Below, piece by piece: positions 1 through 8,530 of a stretch of DNA of 64,000 nucleotides; the stretch's first letter is position 1; each line of letters begins with the position of its first letter. Origin of the DNA: Yersinia similis (lineage in GTDB: Bacteria; Pseudomonadota; Gammaproteobacteria; Enterobacterales; Enterobacteriaceae); assembly GCF_001053095.1 (NCBI RefSeq), contig NZ_CGBP01000018.1, forward strand, positions 28,450-92,449, written 5' to 3'. The notes beneath the pieces were generated by a model. That model made no database searches and was not told where the DNA came from. It worked only from the letters and a program-made list of their open reading frames with translations. Both the position numbers and the translations under genes were made by a program.

Positions 1-83
1 GAAGTAATATCAGTATCTGAAGTAATAGGAATAAATCGGGCGAAATAAGCGGCTTCGATTCGCGAAGCGATAATATGGTCTTC

Positions 84-121
84 CCACCCTGTGAGCGATA
101 AGCTGACAGGGTGTTTTTTTT
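84..121 (+). terminator. Rho-independent terminator
   Basis: CACCCTGT and ACAGGGTG form a stem around a 13-nt loop, followed by a run of eight or more T. It would end a rightward gene that lies before the window. Confidence 0.8.
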
Positions 122-544
122 GATGGGCTTATAATGCAAAATGCCTAGATTTGGTAGGTGGATAGCATGAATCATAGTAATTTTCCTAAATAATAATTTT
201 TTTTCACCTTAGTAAAGTAAATAATGTGTAAAAATGTTTCTAGCGTGGGCGTCATTAAAAAATCTGTGACTTACCTCACTGAAAAACGACATTTTTTGTT
301 TTTTTATCCTAATGCTGGCATAAGAAAAATCCTATATGACTGTTTTTCCTGTTTTTTATTCACTAATTGTTTTTTTACTCGAATAGTTCTTTATGTGGTT
401 GGTTTTTTAAATGAAAATAAGTTGTAGGATATTTCATACGCAATAAAGGACGATTCATACAATCTTGTTCCTGTTTTCTTTATTGTCTTTTAAGTTATTC
501 TTAATATCTGAAGAGATATTTGTATTTATGCAGTTGTAGCTAAA

Positions 545-574
545 TTGACAATTATTCAAATGCTGTAATAATAG
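545..574 (+). promoter_or_regulatory. Candidate sigma-70 promoter of the fimbrial operon
   Basis: A perfect TTGACA at 545-550 is followed 15-18 nt later by TAATAA/TAATAG (566-574), about 90 nt before the pilin start codon. Position and match are good, but this is sequence matching only. Confidence 0.45.
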
Positions 575-664
575 CCCTATCGAAATCGAACCACACTAAT
601 TAATGATATTATTCTCATCAACTCTATTAATATTAAATCTTAATATTAAACATAGGAAATAAAC

Positions 665-1207
665 ATGAAAATCAAATCAATCAATATATTAATTGCAGCT
701 ATCGCTGGCATATTTATTACCCAATCAGCATTTGCAGTCGATGGTACTATTACTATTAACGGTAAAATTACTGATACGACGTGTGGTATCTCTGTCAATA
801 ACGGCACTAAAGATGGCACAGTCACATTGCCAACGGTTTCTGCAAGTGCACTGGACGGTATTAACTCTGTAGCGGGTACCACACCTTTCAATATCGTATT
901 AACAGGTTGTACTGGGGCGACAATGGGTAATGCCTATGCTCATTTTGAGCAGGGTACTAACGTAGAAACGGCTACTGGCCGTTTAAATAACAGTGATATC
1001 AATGGTGCAACCGGCGTACAGGTTCGTCTATTAGACAAAAATAGTGCTGCTATCGTGGTGGGTTCTAGCAACCAAGGTAGTGTAGTAGAAGATATTTCTG
1101 GTGATGACGCAACATTAAGCTATTATGCACAATATTATGCAAATGAAGCGAATGTCGAAGCAGGTTTGGTCACAACGAATGTCGACTATACTATTGTTTA
1201 TGATTAA
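665..1207 (+). CDS. Fimbrial major subunit (chaperone-usher pilin)
   Basis: A 180-residue secreted pilin. The first 24 residues are a signal peptide ending in SAFA. Cys40 and Cys82 are spaced as in the disulfide of chaperone-usher pilins, and the C-terminus ends VDYTIVYD with the penultimate Tyr typical of the donor strand that docks in the chaperone and usher. The mature N-terminus (VDGTITING) would be the donor-strand extension. It is the first gene of a five-gene cluster and is separated from the chaperone by a hairpin, so it is likely expressed in excess of the downstream genes. Closest to generic type-1-like major subunits; the specific fimbria is not identified. Confidence 0.9.
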   Translation: MKIKSINILIAAIAGIFITQSAFAVDGTITINGKITDTTCGISVNNGTKDGTVTLPTVSASALDGINSVAGTTPFNIVLTGCTGATMGNAYAHFEQGTNVETATGRLNNSDINGATGVQVRLLDKNSAAIVVGSSNQGSVVEDISGDDATLSYYAQYYANEANVEAGLVTTNVDYTIVYD

Positions 1208-1258
1208 TGTTTGTTCATGATTAACTAACGCGGATAGCAAATCCAATCCGGCATAAAA

Positions 1259-1277
1259 TGGGAGCTTAATGCTCCCA
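1259..1277 (+). terminator. Intercistronic hairpin after the pilin gene
   Basis: GGGAGC-TTAAT-GCTCCC hairpin between pilin and chaperone genes, without a long T tract. Such hairpins commonly attenuate transcription or stabilise pilin mRNA, giving more subunit than assembly proteins. Confidence 0.5.
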
Positions 1278-1308
1278 GCTTTATAAGTTCGACATCATTG
1301 GAACCCAT

Positions 1309-2106
1309 ATGCGCAGAACGCTCCTCACTACATTGTCACTCTTAAAGGCTGTGTCATTTTTAAAGACATTGTCATTTTTAACGACACTGACACTCTTAAC
1401 ATTACCAATTGTGGTGACCGTTGCCCGTGCTGAAGTGATGATCAGTGGTACACGTGTTATTTATGAAGAGAAACAACGTGAGGGTGTGGTAAAGGTTTCC
1501 AATACTGGCGATATGCCAGTCCTGCTTCAGGCCTGGATAGATAAAGGTGATGCGAACGCACGCCCAGATACTATCAAGGTGCCTTTTAGTGTAACCCCCC
1601 CGGTAGTACGTTTAGACCCTAAGAGGGACCAAACTATTCGTCTTTTTCGCACTGATGGTGGATTAGCGGCTGATCGTGAAACGTTATTTTGGTTTAACTT
1701 ATTAGAGGTCCCGCCAAAACCAATCCAAAGTGCGACTGGTGGTGAGAACAAAATGCAATTGGCTTTCCGTACCAGAATTAAAATGTTTTACCGCCCTGAA
1801 GGGTTAACAGTATTACCTACGCAAGCGGCCAAGAACCTCGCCTTTTCGATGAAAGGCAATCAGGTCGTCATAAAAAATGCATCACCGTATTACATTACCT
1901 TGAGAAAATTAGAATTACGTACGTCAGAGAAAGGACCGGTGTTGGCTAATCTTACTAAAATAAATAATAAAATGGTTGCCCCTTTTAGTGAACTAAGTTT
2001 ACCCGCTAATGCAAAAAAATCGATCAATAACTCGGCGCAAGTTTTTTATTCTGTTATTAATGATCAGGGCGGCGAAACTCAGGGTACGCAAAAACTGACC
2101 CAATAA
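1309..2106 (+). CDS. Periplasmic fimbrial chaperone (first)
   Basis: A 265-residue PapD-like chaperone that would cap pilin subunits in the periplasm by donor-strand complementation. It has an unusually long hydrophobic leader (about 41 residues) ending in VARA. The first Ig-like domain carries the family signatures RETLFWFNLLEVPP and LAFRTRIKMFYRP; the second contains the NASPYYITL stretch. The leader is built from imperfect six-residue repeats (SLLKAV, SFLKTL, SFLTTL, TLLTLP), mirrored by an 18-bp DNA repeat near 1330-1402. A later internal start would remove part of the repeat; the start used is the first ATG of the open frame. Confidence 0.9.
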   Translation: MRRTLLTTLSLLKAVSFLKTLSFLTTLTLLTLPIVVTVARAEVMISGTRVIYEEKQREGVVKVSNTGDMPVLLQAWIDKGDANARPDTIKVPFSVTPPVVRLDPKRDQTIRLFRTDGGLAADRETLFWFNLLEVPPKPIQSATGGENKMQLAFRTRIKMFYRPEGLTVLPTQAAKNLAFSMKGNQVVIKNASPYYITLRKLELRTSEKGPVLANLTKINNKMVAPFSELSLPANAKKSINNSAQVFYSVINDQGGETQGTQKLTQ

Positions 2107-2113
2107 AACTATA

Positions 2114-2145
2114 AAAAATACAAATTAAGGGTAATTTGTATTTTT
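2114..2145 (+). terminator. Intercistronic inverted repeat before the usher gene
   Basis: A 14-bp perfect inverted repeat (AAAAATACAAATTA and its complement) with a 4-nt loop, ending in five T. It would act as a partial terminator or mRNA-stabilising hairpin between chaperone and usher. Confidence 0.6.
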
Positions 2146-2186
2146 GCGATTTTATATGCTGCATTTAATTTAATGGCCTCGATATA

Positions 2187-4784
2187 ATGCTTAGTGCTTT
2201 CATATGTTATCAAAAAAACGAGTGCCTAAAATATTTACCGGCATTCTCTTTTGCTATTTGTGGTATTGGTGGCATGTTATATACTCCATCATCTGCCGCT
2301 GAAAATTCTGAATACGTTGAGTTTAGTGACGCTTTCCTCCGTTTTCCCGTTGATGCCACCCGCTACAGTGAGGGTAATCCTGTTTCCCCGGGTGAGCGTC
2401 ATATTGATATCTATTTAAATGATCAATGGATTGGTCGCCAGAAAATGCGTTTTGCATTACCGTCGCCAGAATCTAAAGTTGCCACCCCCTGTTTTGACGT
2501 AAAACTCTTTGATGAGTTGGGGGTTGATACGGATAAGTTATCTGTCGATACCTTGAAATTGCTCGAAAGTAGCGTGGCATGCTCTCCGTTGAGTCGTTTG
2601 CTGGAAGGTGCAAGTGCTATTTTCGACGACAATCAGCAACGCTTGGATATTCAGGTTCCTCAAGCTTATCTGTTCCGTCAGGCTCGCGGTTATGTGCATC
2701 CTAAATATTGGGATGATGGCGTGACAGCGGCCACCTTGAAATATGACTATACCGGTTACCGCAGTAATCAGCATGATATCGGTAGCCAGACCTATCAATA
2801 TCTGGGGCTATTGGGGGGACTTAACTGGCAAAGCTGGCGTCTATATTACCGTAGTGCATTGAACCGAAGTGATAGCCAAGGCTTTGATTATCAGAACCTG
2901 GCCACTTATGTTGAACGGGCCGTTCCCTCTCTATACAGCAAGATGACTATTGGTGATTCAAACACGGATGGTCAGGTGTTCGACAGCATTAGCTATCGCG
3001 GCATTGAGTTGACCTCAGATGACCGGATGTATGCGGATTCTCAGCGGGGTTATGCGCCAGTGGTACGGGGTGTTGCTCGAACTAACGCCCGTGTCGTGGT
3101 GCGTCAACAGGGAAGGCCTATTTATGAAACGACGGTACCACCAGGGCCTTTTGTCATTGACGACCTCTACCCGACCGGTCAGGGTGGCAATCTCAATGTC
3201 ACCATTACCGAAGCGGATGGCAGTGAACAGACATTTATCGTTCCTTTTGCCTCGATAGCTGAGTTGCTGCGACCGGGAACCACGCGTTACTCATTGATGG
3301 CAGGTGAGTATCGTGACAATTCGATGGTAGATAAACCGGTCCTATTTATGGGAACGGTGCGTCATGGTTTATCCAATTTACTCACCGGTAACGGTGGGGT
3401 GGTTGCGGCTGAAGGCTATTTATCGGCCTCTGCCGGGCTGGCATTTAACACACAGGTTGGTGCAGTGGCATTTAATGTGACGCAAGCACAAACCCGTCTG
3501 CCTAATAAAGATAATCAAAGTGGGCAAAGTATTGGTGTGACCTATGCCAAATCCTTGCCGGAAACCAATACCAACTTGACCATCGCCAGTTATCACTATT
3601 CCAGTAACGGTTTTTATACACCGGCAGAAGCCATGCGCATGCGTGATTATTTACAGCATGGTGAAATCAATAATACGCAGATTGATTCAAGTTGGCCGAA
3701 TGGCAGTGATCGCTATGATGATAGTTTTAAGTATCGTCGCCGCAATCAGGCGCAAGTGAGTATCGCTCAGGGCTTACCTGATGGCTATGGCTCGTTCTAC
3801 GCGAATGCCAATGTGCAGGATTACTGGGATGGACGTAACCGCGATATGAATTTTCAATTCGGCTACACGAATAGCTATAAATCGCTGAGTTATAACGTGG
3901 CGCTTAACCGCTTGCGTGATATACCTAGCGGAGATTGGGACAACCAATTAAGTGTTTCCCTTTCTATTCCTCTGGGGACCCATGCGGGTGCACCACGTTT
4001 GAGTTCCAGCTATTCCAATACTCGTGGTAGCAGTGCAATACAAACCGGGGTTTCTGGCTCTGCGGGTGAAGATAATCAATTTAGCTATGGTGTATCTGCG
4101 GCGAATAACCGTAGCGATGAAAATGGCAGTTATAACACCCTGGGCGCGAATGGCAGTTGGCTGGCACCTTACGCCACTGTGGGTGGCAGTTATTCGAAAA
4201 GTGACAGCTACGATCAAGCCAGTGCCAGCTTATCAGGGGGGGTAGTAGCTTATCGTGGAGGGGTGATATTGGCCCCGGCACTGGGTGATACCGTTGGTAT
4301 TATTGAAGCTCCAGATGCTGCGGGAGCGCGTGTCGGCAGCTACTCCAGTATGTATCTTGATCGCCGTGGGCGTGCGATATTGCCTTATTTAAGTCCGTAT
4401 CGGCAGAATGATGTTGAATTGGATCCGAAAGGGCTATCTGCAGATGTTGAGTTTAAAAGTACTAGCCAAAAAGTTGTGCCAACCGCGGGTGCTGTTGCAT
4501 TGGTAACATTCGATACCTCAACCGGTTATTCGGTTTTATTAATGGGGCATCTGGCAGACAACACCCCCTTGCCGTTTGGGGCGGAAGTAAAAGATGACAG
4601 TGGTACCAGCGTCGGTTTTATTGCTCAGGGCGGTCAGGCGATGGTTCGAGTGAATCAACAAGCCGGTAATCTGCGAGTGATATGGGGTGATGGCATCGGT
4701 GAGAGTTGCAGTTTTGACTATAAATTGCCGGAAGGTAACCTGGTAAAAGGTGACTATCGGCGGTTAGAGGTGGTATGCGAATGA
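2187..4784 (+). CDS. Fimbrial outer-membrane usher
   Basis: An 865-residue FimD/PapC-type usher. After an N-terminal leader (about 38 residues) the N-terminal domain begins with EYVEFSDAFLRFPV and recruits chaperone-subunit complexes. The beta-barrel with plug follows (GAxxSIxYRG-like segment GQVFDSISYRGIELTSDDRM), then the C-terminal domains ending with two Cys (GESCSFDY and VVCE), typical of the family. Length is normal. It overlaps the next gene by 10 bp, implying co-translation. It would be the assembly platform for the subunits encoded on either side. Confidence 0.95.
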   Translation: MLSAFICYQKNECLKYLPAFSFAICGIGGMLYTPSSAAENSEYVEFSDAFLRFPVDATRYSEGNPVSPGERHIDIYLNDQWIGRQKMRFALPSPESKVATPCFDVKLFDELGVDTDKLSVDTLKLLESSVACSPLSRLLEGASAIFDDNQQRLDIQVPQAYLFRQARGYVHPKYWDDGVTAATLKYDYTGYRSNQHDIGSQTYQYLGLLGGLNWQSWRLYYRSALNRSDSQGFDYQNLATYVERAVPSLYSKMTIGDSNTDGQVFDSISYRGIELTSDDRMYADSQRGYAPVVRGVARTNARVVVRQQGRPIYETTVPPGPFVIDDLYPTGQGGNLNVTITEADGSEQTFIVPFASIAELLRPGTTRYSLMAGEYRDNSMVDKPVLFMGTVRHGLSNLLTGNGGVVAAEGYLSASAGLAFNTQVGAVAFNVTQAQTRLPNKDNQSGQSIGVTYAKSLPETNTNLTIASYHYSSNGFYTPAEAMRMRDYLQHGEINNTQIDSSWPNGSDRYDDSFKYRRRNQAQVSIAQGLPDGYGSFYANANVQDYWDGRNRDMNFQFGYTNSYKSLSYNVALNRLRDIPSGDWDNQLSVSLSIPLGTHAGAPRLSSSYSNTRGSSAIQTGVSGSAGEDNQFSYGVSAANNRSDENGSYNTLGANGSWLAPYATVGGSYSKSDSYDQASASLSGGVVAYRGGVILAPALGDTVGIIEAPDAAGARVGSYSSMYLDRRGRAILPYLSPYRQNDVELDPKGLSADVEFKSTSQKVVPTAGAVALVTFDTSTGYSVLLMGHLADNTPLPFGAEVKDDSGTSVGFIAQGGQAMVRVNQQAGNLRVIWGDGIGESCSFDYKLPEGNLVKGDYRRLEVVCE

Positions 4785-5944
4785 ATTCTTATTTCTATAG
4801 GGTGAAAACAGCGATTCTGCATATCAGCATGCACCTGCGTGTTCATGTTAATGTCCGATCTGTTGCTACGCTACTGATACTGGTCGTCGTGGGCGGGGGG
4901 GCAAGCAGTAAAGTGCGGGCTGAAGGTCTTGGGATAAATTGTGACTATACTGGTGGTATTTACATCTATCCCCCTGACGGCGTTATTTATGTTAAACCTA
5001 ATGCGGCTATAGGTGATCCTATTGGTTCTTGGATGTCCATCAGCGCACCTGAAGTTTGGTCATGCTCGCTATTAGCCGCTTACCAGTCCCGGGATGTGCG
5101 GGCTGGGATTCTGGTGTTTTCACCTTATAATCCATTACTTACGACCAATATTGATGGTAGTAATTACAAAATTTTCCGCACTGGCGATATTAATCCTGGC
5201 TTGGGAATTGCCGTACGTTTTCGTGCTATAGGGGCCGGTTTTAGCAGCGATTGGACCCAACTAGATGGTTTTGGGCTTGCAGAAGGCACGGTGAGTGCCC
5301 CATTAATAGGACCGGTTCCTTATAATAATGGTGCTAAATTCCCCTTGGGAATGGAAATGCAAATTCACTATGTGAAGGCGAGTGAACAGCTAAGGTCGGG
5401 TGGCGTAGGGATCTTTGATTTTGCTTATCTTTACCATAGGCGCTCCATTGATGGTGTGCCGGATAATAGTGGTGCTCGCTACAGGATTGTTCAGGTCCGG
5501 GCAAATAGTATTAATATTCAGATAATGACGCAAACCTGTACCACGCCTAATGTGATTGTGAATCTGCCTGATGTCAATTTGCGGCAGTTTACTGGCATTG
5601 GTTCAGTGACAGCACTTAAGGCTTTTAATCTGAATTTTAATAATTGCCCTGGTGGGCTAGACGGTATTAATTATAAATTTGGTGCGACGACGAATATTCT
5701 GAATTCGGCTAATGGTGTCGTTGCGTTGGATACCAGCTCGACTGCTGAGGGGGTGGGGGTATTACTGCGCAGCCAATCAGATGCGGCGATTGAATTGGAT
5801 AAGGAATACACGATGAGTGGTTATAACACCAGTAGCACACAAAGTTACACGGTACCCATGCAGGCGGGAATTTACCAAACAGAAAACACCGTGACACCCG
5901 GTTCAGTAAAAGGTGGGTTCACATTTACGTTGATCTATAAATGA
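4775..5944 (+). CDS. Fimbrial tip subunit or adhesin
   Basis: A 389-residue secreted protein with a long leader ending near KVRA (about residue 49). The C-terminal third looks like a pilin domain: conserved Cys pair (MTQTCTTPN and NFNNCPGG) and a C-terminus GGFTFTLIYK with the penultimate Tyr. The N-terminal roughly 200 residues are unlike the major pilin and are probably a receptor-binding or tip domain. Position after the usher, two-domain size and single-copy context fit a tip adhesin; the ligand cannot be deduced. It ends with an ATGA overlap with the second chaperone gene. Confidence 0.75.
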   Translation: MRMNSYFYRVKTAILHISMHLRVHVNVRSVATLLILVVVGGGASSKVRAEGLGINCDYTGGIYIYPPDGVIYVKPNAAIGDPIGSWMSISAPEVWSCSLLAAYQSRDVRAGILVFSPYNPLLTTNIDGSNYKIFRTGDINPGLGIAVRFRAIGAGFSSDWTQLDGFGLAEGTVSAPLIGPVPYNNGAKFPLGMEMQIHYVKASEQLRSGGVGIFDFAYLYHRRSIDGVPDNSGARYRIVQVRANSINIQIMTQTCTTPNVIVNLPDVNLRQFTGIGSVTALKAFNLNFNNCPGGLDGINYKFGATTNILNSANGVVALDTSSTAEGVGVLLRSQSDAAIELDKEYTMSGYNTSSTQSYTVPMQAGIYQTENTVTPGSVKGGFTFTLIYK

Positions 5945-6744
5945 AAATGTTATGGCTAATCCTCATATCGCGTGCCCGCAAGGTGAATAATCTGCGTACT
6001 TTACTGATGACGGCTATTTTAAGCAGCTTGGTGCTGAGTGCCACTGTTCAAGCCAGTATTGCGATTGGCCTGACACGGGTGATAGTGACCGGTGCTGATA
6101 AATCCGGCAGTGTGCAGATCCTCAATGACGGCCTTCACCCAGCGTTGTTGCAACTCTGGGTGGATAATAATATCGCTGAAATGGATAAGCCCATTGAGCA
6201 GATAAACGTCCCGTTTGTGGTTGATAACCCGCTATTCCGCCTTAACGGCAAGACCAATAAATCTATCCGTATTTACTATACCGGAAGCGCTAATCAGTTG
6301 CCGTCTGACCGCGAATCCATGTTTTGGCTTAATGTGTTGGAAGTGCCGCCCAAAGCGTCTTCATCCCAATCATCACAAAATGCGGTACAAATCGCTTTTC
6401 GCTCACGTATTAAATTATTTTACCGCCCGGCAGAAATACCGATCAGTTCAGAAGGCGTAGCAACTAAGTTATCTTTCACTCTGGTACCTAAAGGGGATGG
6501 CAGTGTGTTACGCGTGACCAATCCGACGCCATTCAATGTCACATTCCAGACATTGGCTATCGGCCAAAGTAATACCGCACCGGGCATCACTATCAAACTG
6601 GGCGCTGATGATATGGTGGGGCCAAAAAGCAGCGTGGATAGTGCCCCTGTGGGCAACAACGCGCTGGTGAAGAATATGAGTGTGTTTTTCTCAATTATTG
6701 ATGATTTTGGCTCACCCATTGAAGGCCAGCAGCCGCTACAATAA
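5941..6744 (+). CDS. Periplasmic fimbrial chaperone (second)
   Basis: A second PapD-like chaperone, 267 residues, with signatures DRESMFWLNVLEVPP and IAFRSRIKLFYRP and an Ig-like C-terminal domain. The leader ends near TVQA. It overlaps the adhesin gene by 4 bp (ATGA). It is clearly divergent from the first chaperone, so it is not a recent duplicate. It may serve the tip subunit while the first serves the major pilin; that division of labour is inference. Confidence 0.9.
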   Translation: MKMLWLILISRARKVNNLRTLLMTAILSSLVLSATVQASIAIGLTRVIVTGADKSGSVQILNDGLHPALLQLWVDNNIAEMDKPIEQINVPFVVDNPLFRLNGKTNKSIRIYYTGSANQLPSDRESMFWLNVLEVPPKASSSQSSQNAVQIAFRSRIKLFYRPAEIPISSEGVATKLSFTLVPKGDGSVLRVTNPTPFNVTFQTLAIGQSNTAPGITIKLGADDMVGPKSSVDSAPVGNNALVKNMSVFFSIIDDFGSPIEGQQPLQ

Positions 6745-6762
6745 GTCAGTGATCGTCTTGCT

Positions 6763-6790
6763 GGGGGAAACCAACACTCAGGCTTCCCCC
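6763..6790. terminator. Hairpin between convergent genes
   Basis: GGGGGAA and TTCCCCC flank a 14-nt loop between the end of the fimbrial operon and the end of the MFS gene. There is no long T tract, so termination strength is uncertain; it could serve both strands. Confidence 0.5.
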
Positions 6791-6796
6791 AATAGC

Positions 6797-8164
6797 CTAA
6801 TAACGTTTTTGTGTTACACGTAAGATACTGACCAGTGCCGCGATACTGGCAAAACAGCCAGCCAGTATCAAGGAGGCGTGGGTGCCGTTGGTTGAGAACA
6901 TATTGAACATTAGTGCAACCAATGCAGCACCTGAGGTTTGTCCTAGCAAGCGGGCGGTCCCCAACATGCCACTGGCTCCACCGCTACGATGCTGTGGAGC
7001 GGCAGAAATAATCGTATGATTGTTCGGGGTCTGGAACAGCCCAAAACCTGCGCCACACAATATCATCCGCCAGATAATATCCACGTCGCTGGGGTTGGCG
7101 GGTAACACCGCCAGCAAGAATAGACCACTGGCAAAAACAGCCAGACCAATCCCACCTAATAAACCTGCATGATAGCGCTCAACCAAACGCCCCGCGATCG
7201 GAGCAATGACCATGGTGGCCAACGGCCATGGAGTCAACAGTAGCCCGGTTGCCACTTCGTCGCGGCCCAATACGGTCTGTAAAAAGAAGGGAAGCGACAC
7301 CATTGCCAGCATTTGAGCGGCAAAAGAAAAAATTGAAGTGCCAATCGACAACGCGAAAATAGGAATACGCAGTAAATCCACGGGGAGCAGTGGGAAGGAT
7401 TGCGTGAGTTGACGACGCACAAAGAAGAAACCAATCAGTAATAGGGCAACCACTTGAGCAGCAATCACTGCCGGGCTTTGCCCTTGGGAAAAACCACTGA
7501 TTGCGGTGATCAATAAGCCAAATGTCAGCGCATTCAGAACACAACTGGTGATATCAAAGCGATTGCCGTTGCTTTTCGTATTATTGGCGGGTAGGAATTT
7601 TATGCCTAAACACCACGCTAATAACCCAATTGGCACGTTGAGGGCGAACAGCCATTGCCAAGAGGCGACAGACAACACGGCAGCGGCAATACTGGGCCCC
7701 GCGGCTGAAGACACAGCAACAATCAAGGTATTGATACCAATACCTCGACCAAGTTGGGCTCGAGGATAAATGATACGAATCAGGGCGGTATTGACGCTCA
7801 TCAATGCCGCCGCGCCAAACCCTTGTAGCACACGGGCAAACGTCAGGGTCCATAACGAATCGGACAGAGCACAAAACAGTGAGGTCACGCTGAATATCAG
7901 TAAGCCAGCTTGATAAACCCGCCGGTAACCAATGATATCGCCCAATGACGCCATGGAAAGCAGTGAGATGGTGATGGCGAGCTGATAAGCATTGACAACC
8001 CAGATAGATGTCGCTGGGCTGGTATTGAGGTCACGTGCGATAGTCGGTAATGCCACGTTGGCAATAGTGCCGTCCAATACCGCCATCATAATACCTAAAG
8101 CAATAACCAGTATCGCGGCATAGCGTTGAGGTACAGGTAAGCCATCACTTGTTGATGGGTTCAT
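6797..8164 (-). CDS. MFS drug/solute exporter, DHA2 (EmrB/QacA-like) type
   Basis: A 455-residue polytopic inner-membrane protein. The N-terminus carries the DHA2 hallmark LDGTIANVALPTIARDLN (TM1), then WVVNAYQLA (TM2), GDIIGYRRVY (motif A after TM2) and RVLQGFGAAALMSVN (TM4). Roughly 14 hydrophobic segments are expected for the family. It probably exports toxic compounds by proton antiport; the substrate is unknown. It is convergent with the fimbrial operon and divergent from ogl, with a 360-bp gap. No linked regulator is seen. Confidence 0.85.
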   Translation of the reverse strand: MNPSTSDGLPVPQRYAAILVIALGIMMAVLDGTIANVALPTIARDLNTSPATSIWVVNAYQLAITISLLSMASLGDIIGYRRVYQAGLLIFSVTSLFCALSDSLWTLTFARVLQGFGAAALMSVNTALIRIIYPRAQLGRGIGINTLIVAVSSAAGPSIAAAVLSVASWQWLFALNVPIGLLAWCLGIKFLPANNTKSNGNRFDITSCVLNALTFGLLITAISGFSQGQSPAVIAAQVVALLLIGFFFVRRQLTQSFPLLPVDLLRIPIFALSIGTSIFSFAAQMLAMVSLPFFLQTVLGRDEVATGLLLTPWPLATMVIAPIAGRLVERYHAGLLGGIGLAVFASGLFLLAVLPANPSDVDIIWRMILCGAGFGLFQTPNNHTIISAAPQHRSGGASGMLGTARLLGQTSGAALVALMFNMFSTNGTHASLILAGCFASIAALVSILRVTQKRY

Positions 8165-8249
8165 AGGTGCGTATCTGTAAAAGTAATAAAATAGGTGAGT
8201 ATTGATATGCTAACGATTATTGCCCCTGATTGCATCCTTACACATCAGA

Positions 8250-8348
8250 TTAATTGTAAGTATATAGGATTAATCGTAGGTTCATGGCGTTAATCATAGG
8301 TTCATTGAGTTAATCATAAGTTCATTGAGTTAATCATAAGTGTAATGG
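8250..8348. repeat. 20-bp tandem repeat array
   Basis: Units beginning TTAATCATAAGTTCATTGAG recur exactly every 20 bp at 8250, 8270, 8290, 8310 and 8330. The central units are nearly identical and the outer ones decayed. Twenty bp is roughly two helical turns, so each unit presents the same face, as expected for repeated protein-binding sites or slippage-prone DNA. Confidence 0.85.
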
Positions 8349-8433
8349 TTAATTGCACATCTTGCACCAGATTAACCGCCCGATAAAAAGAGTAATTTAC
8401 GATAAAAAGAAAAAGTAGAACCGCGATCACGGA

Positions 8434-8455
8434 AAAATGAAACATTGTTTCTATA
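8434..8455 (+). promoter_or_regulatory. KdgR operator of ogl
   Basis: AAATGAAACATTGTTTCTATA closely matches the KdgR consensus (AAxRAAACxxxGTTTCATTT). It lies 76 bp upstream of the ogl start, a usual operator position. KdgR repression is relieved by 2-keto-3-deoxygluconate. Confidence 0.8.
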
Positions 8456-8530
8456 ATGTGAGATAGTATTAGTCGACAGGTTCTCCTGCGAGTAAATTTT
8501 AATTCTCTGACGATTTTAAGGATTTTCCGG

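Larger units (their letters stand above)
1..664. other. AT-rich region upstream of the fimbrial operon
   Basis: No convincing gene is seen. It holds a terminator (84-121) for a gene lying left of the window, then about 540 bp of very AT-rich DNA leading to the fimbrial subunit. A 67-codon open frame at 224-427 has low-complexity Phe/Lys/Cys-rich composition and no clear ribosome site, so it is not called. AT-rich DNA upstream of fimbrial operons is often bound by H-NS; that is inference here. Confidence 0.6.
8165..8530. other. Divergent intergenic region with a 20-bp tandem repeat
   Basis: This gap lies between the MFS gene and ogl. It contains about five tandem 20-bp units (8250-8348) and the KdgR-like box at 8434-8455. 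The ogl start is preceded by a weak AAGGA (8518-8522). No RNA gene is evident. Confidence 0.6.

Noticed and set aside
224..427. 67-codon open frame upstream of the fimbrial operon
   Set aside because: Very AT-rich, low-complexity composition, no ribosome site and no recognisable motif; likely chance.
8250..8348. CRISPR array
   Set aside because: The 20-bp units are contiguous with no unique spacers and no cas genes; a simple tandem repeat.
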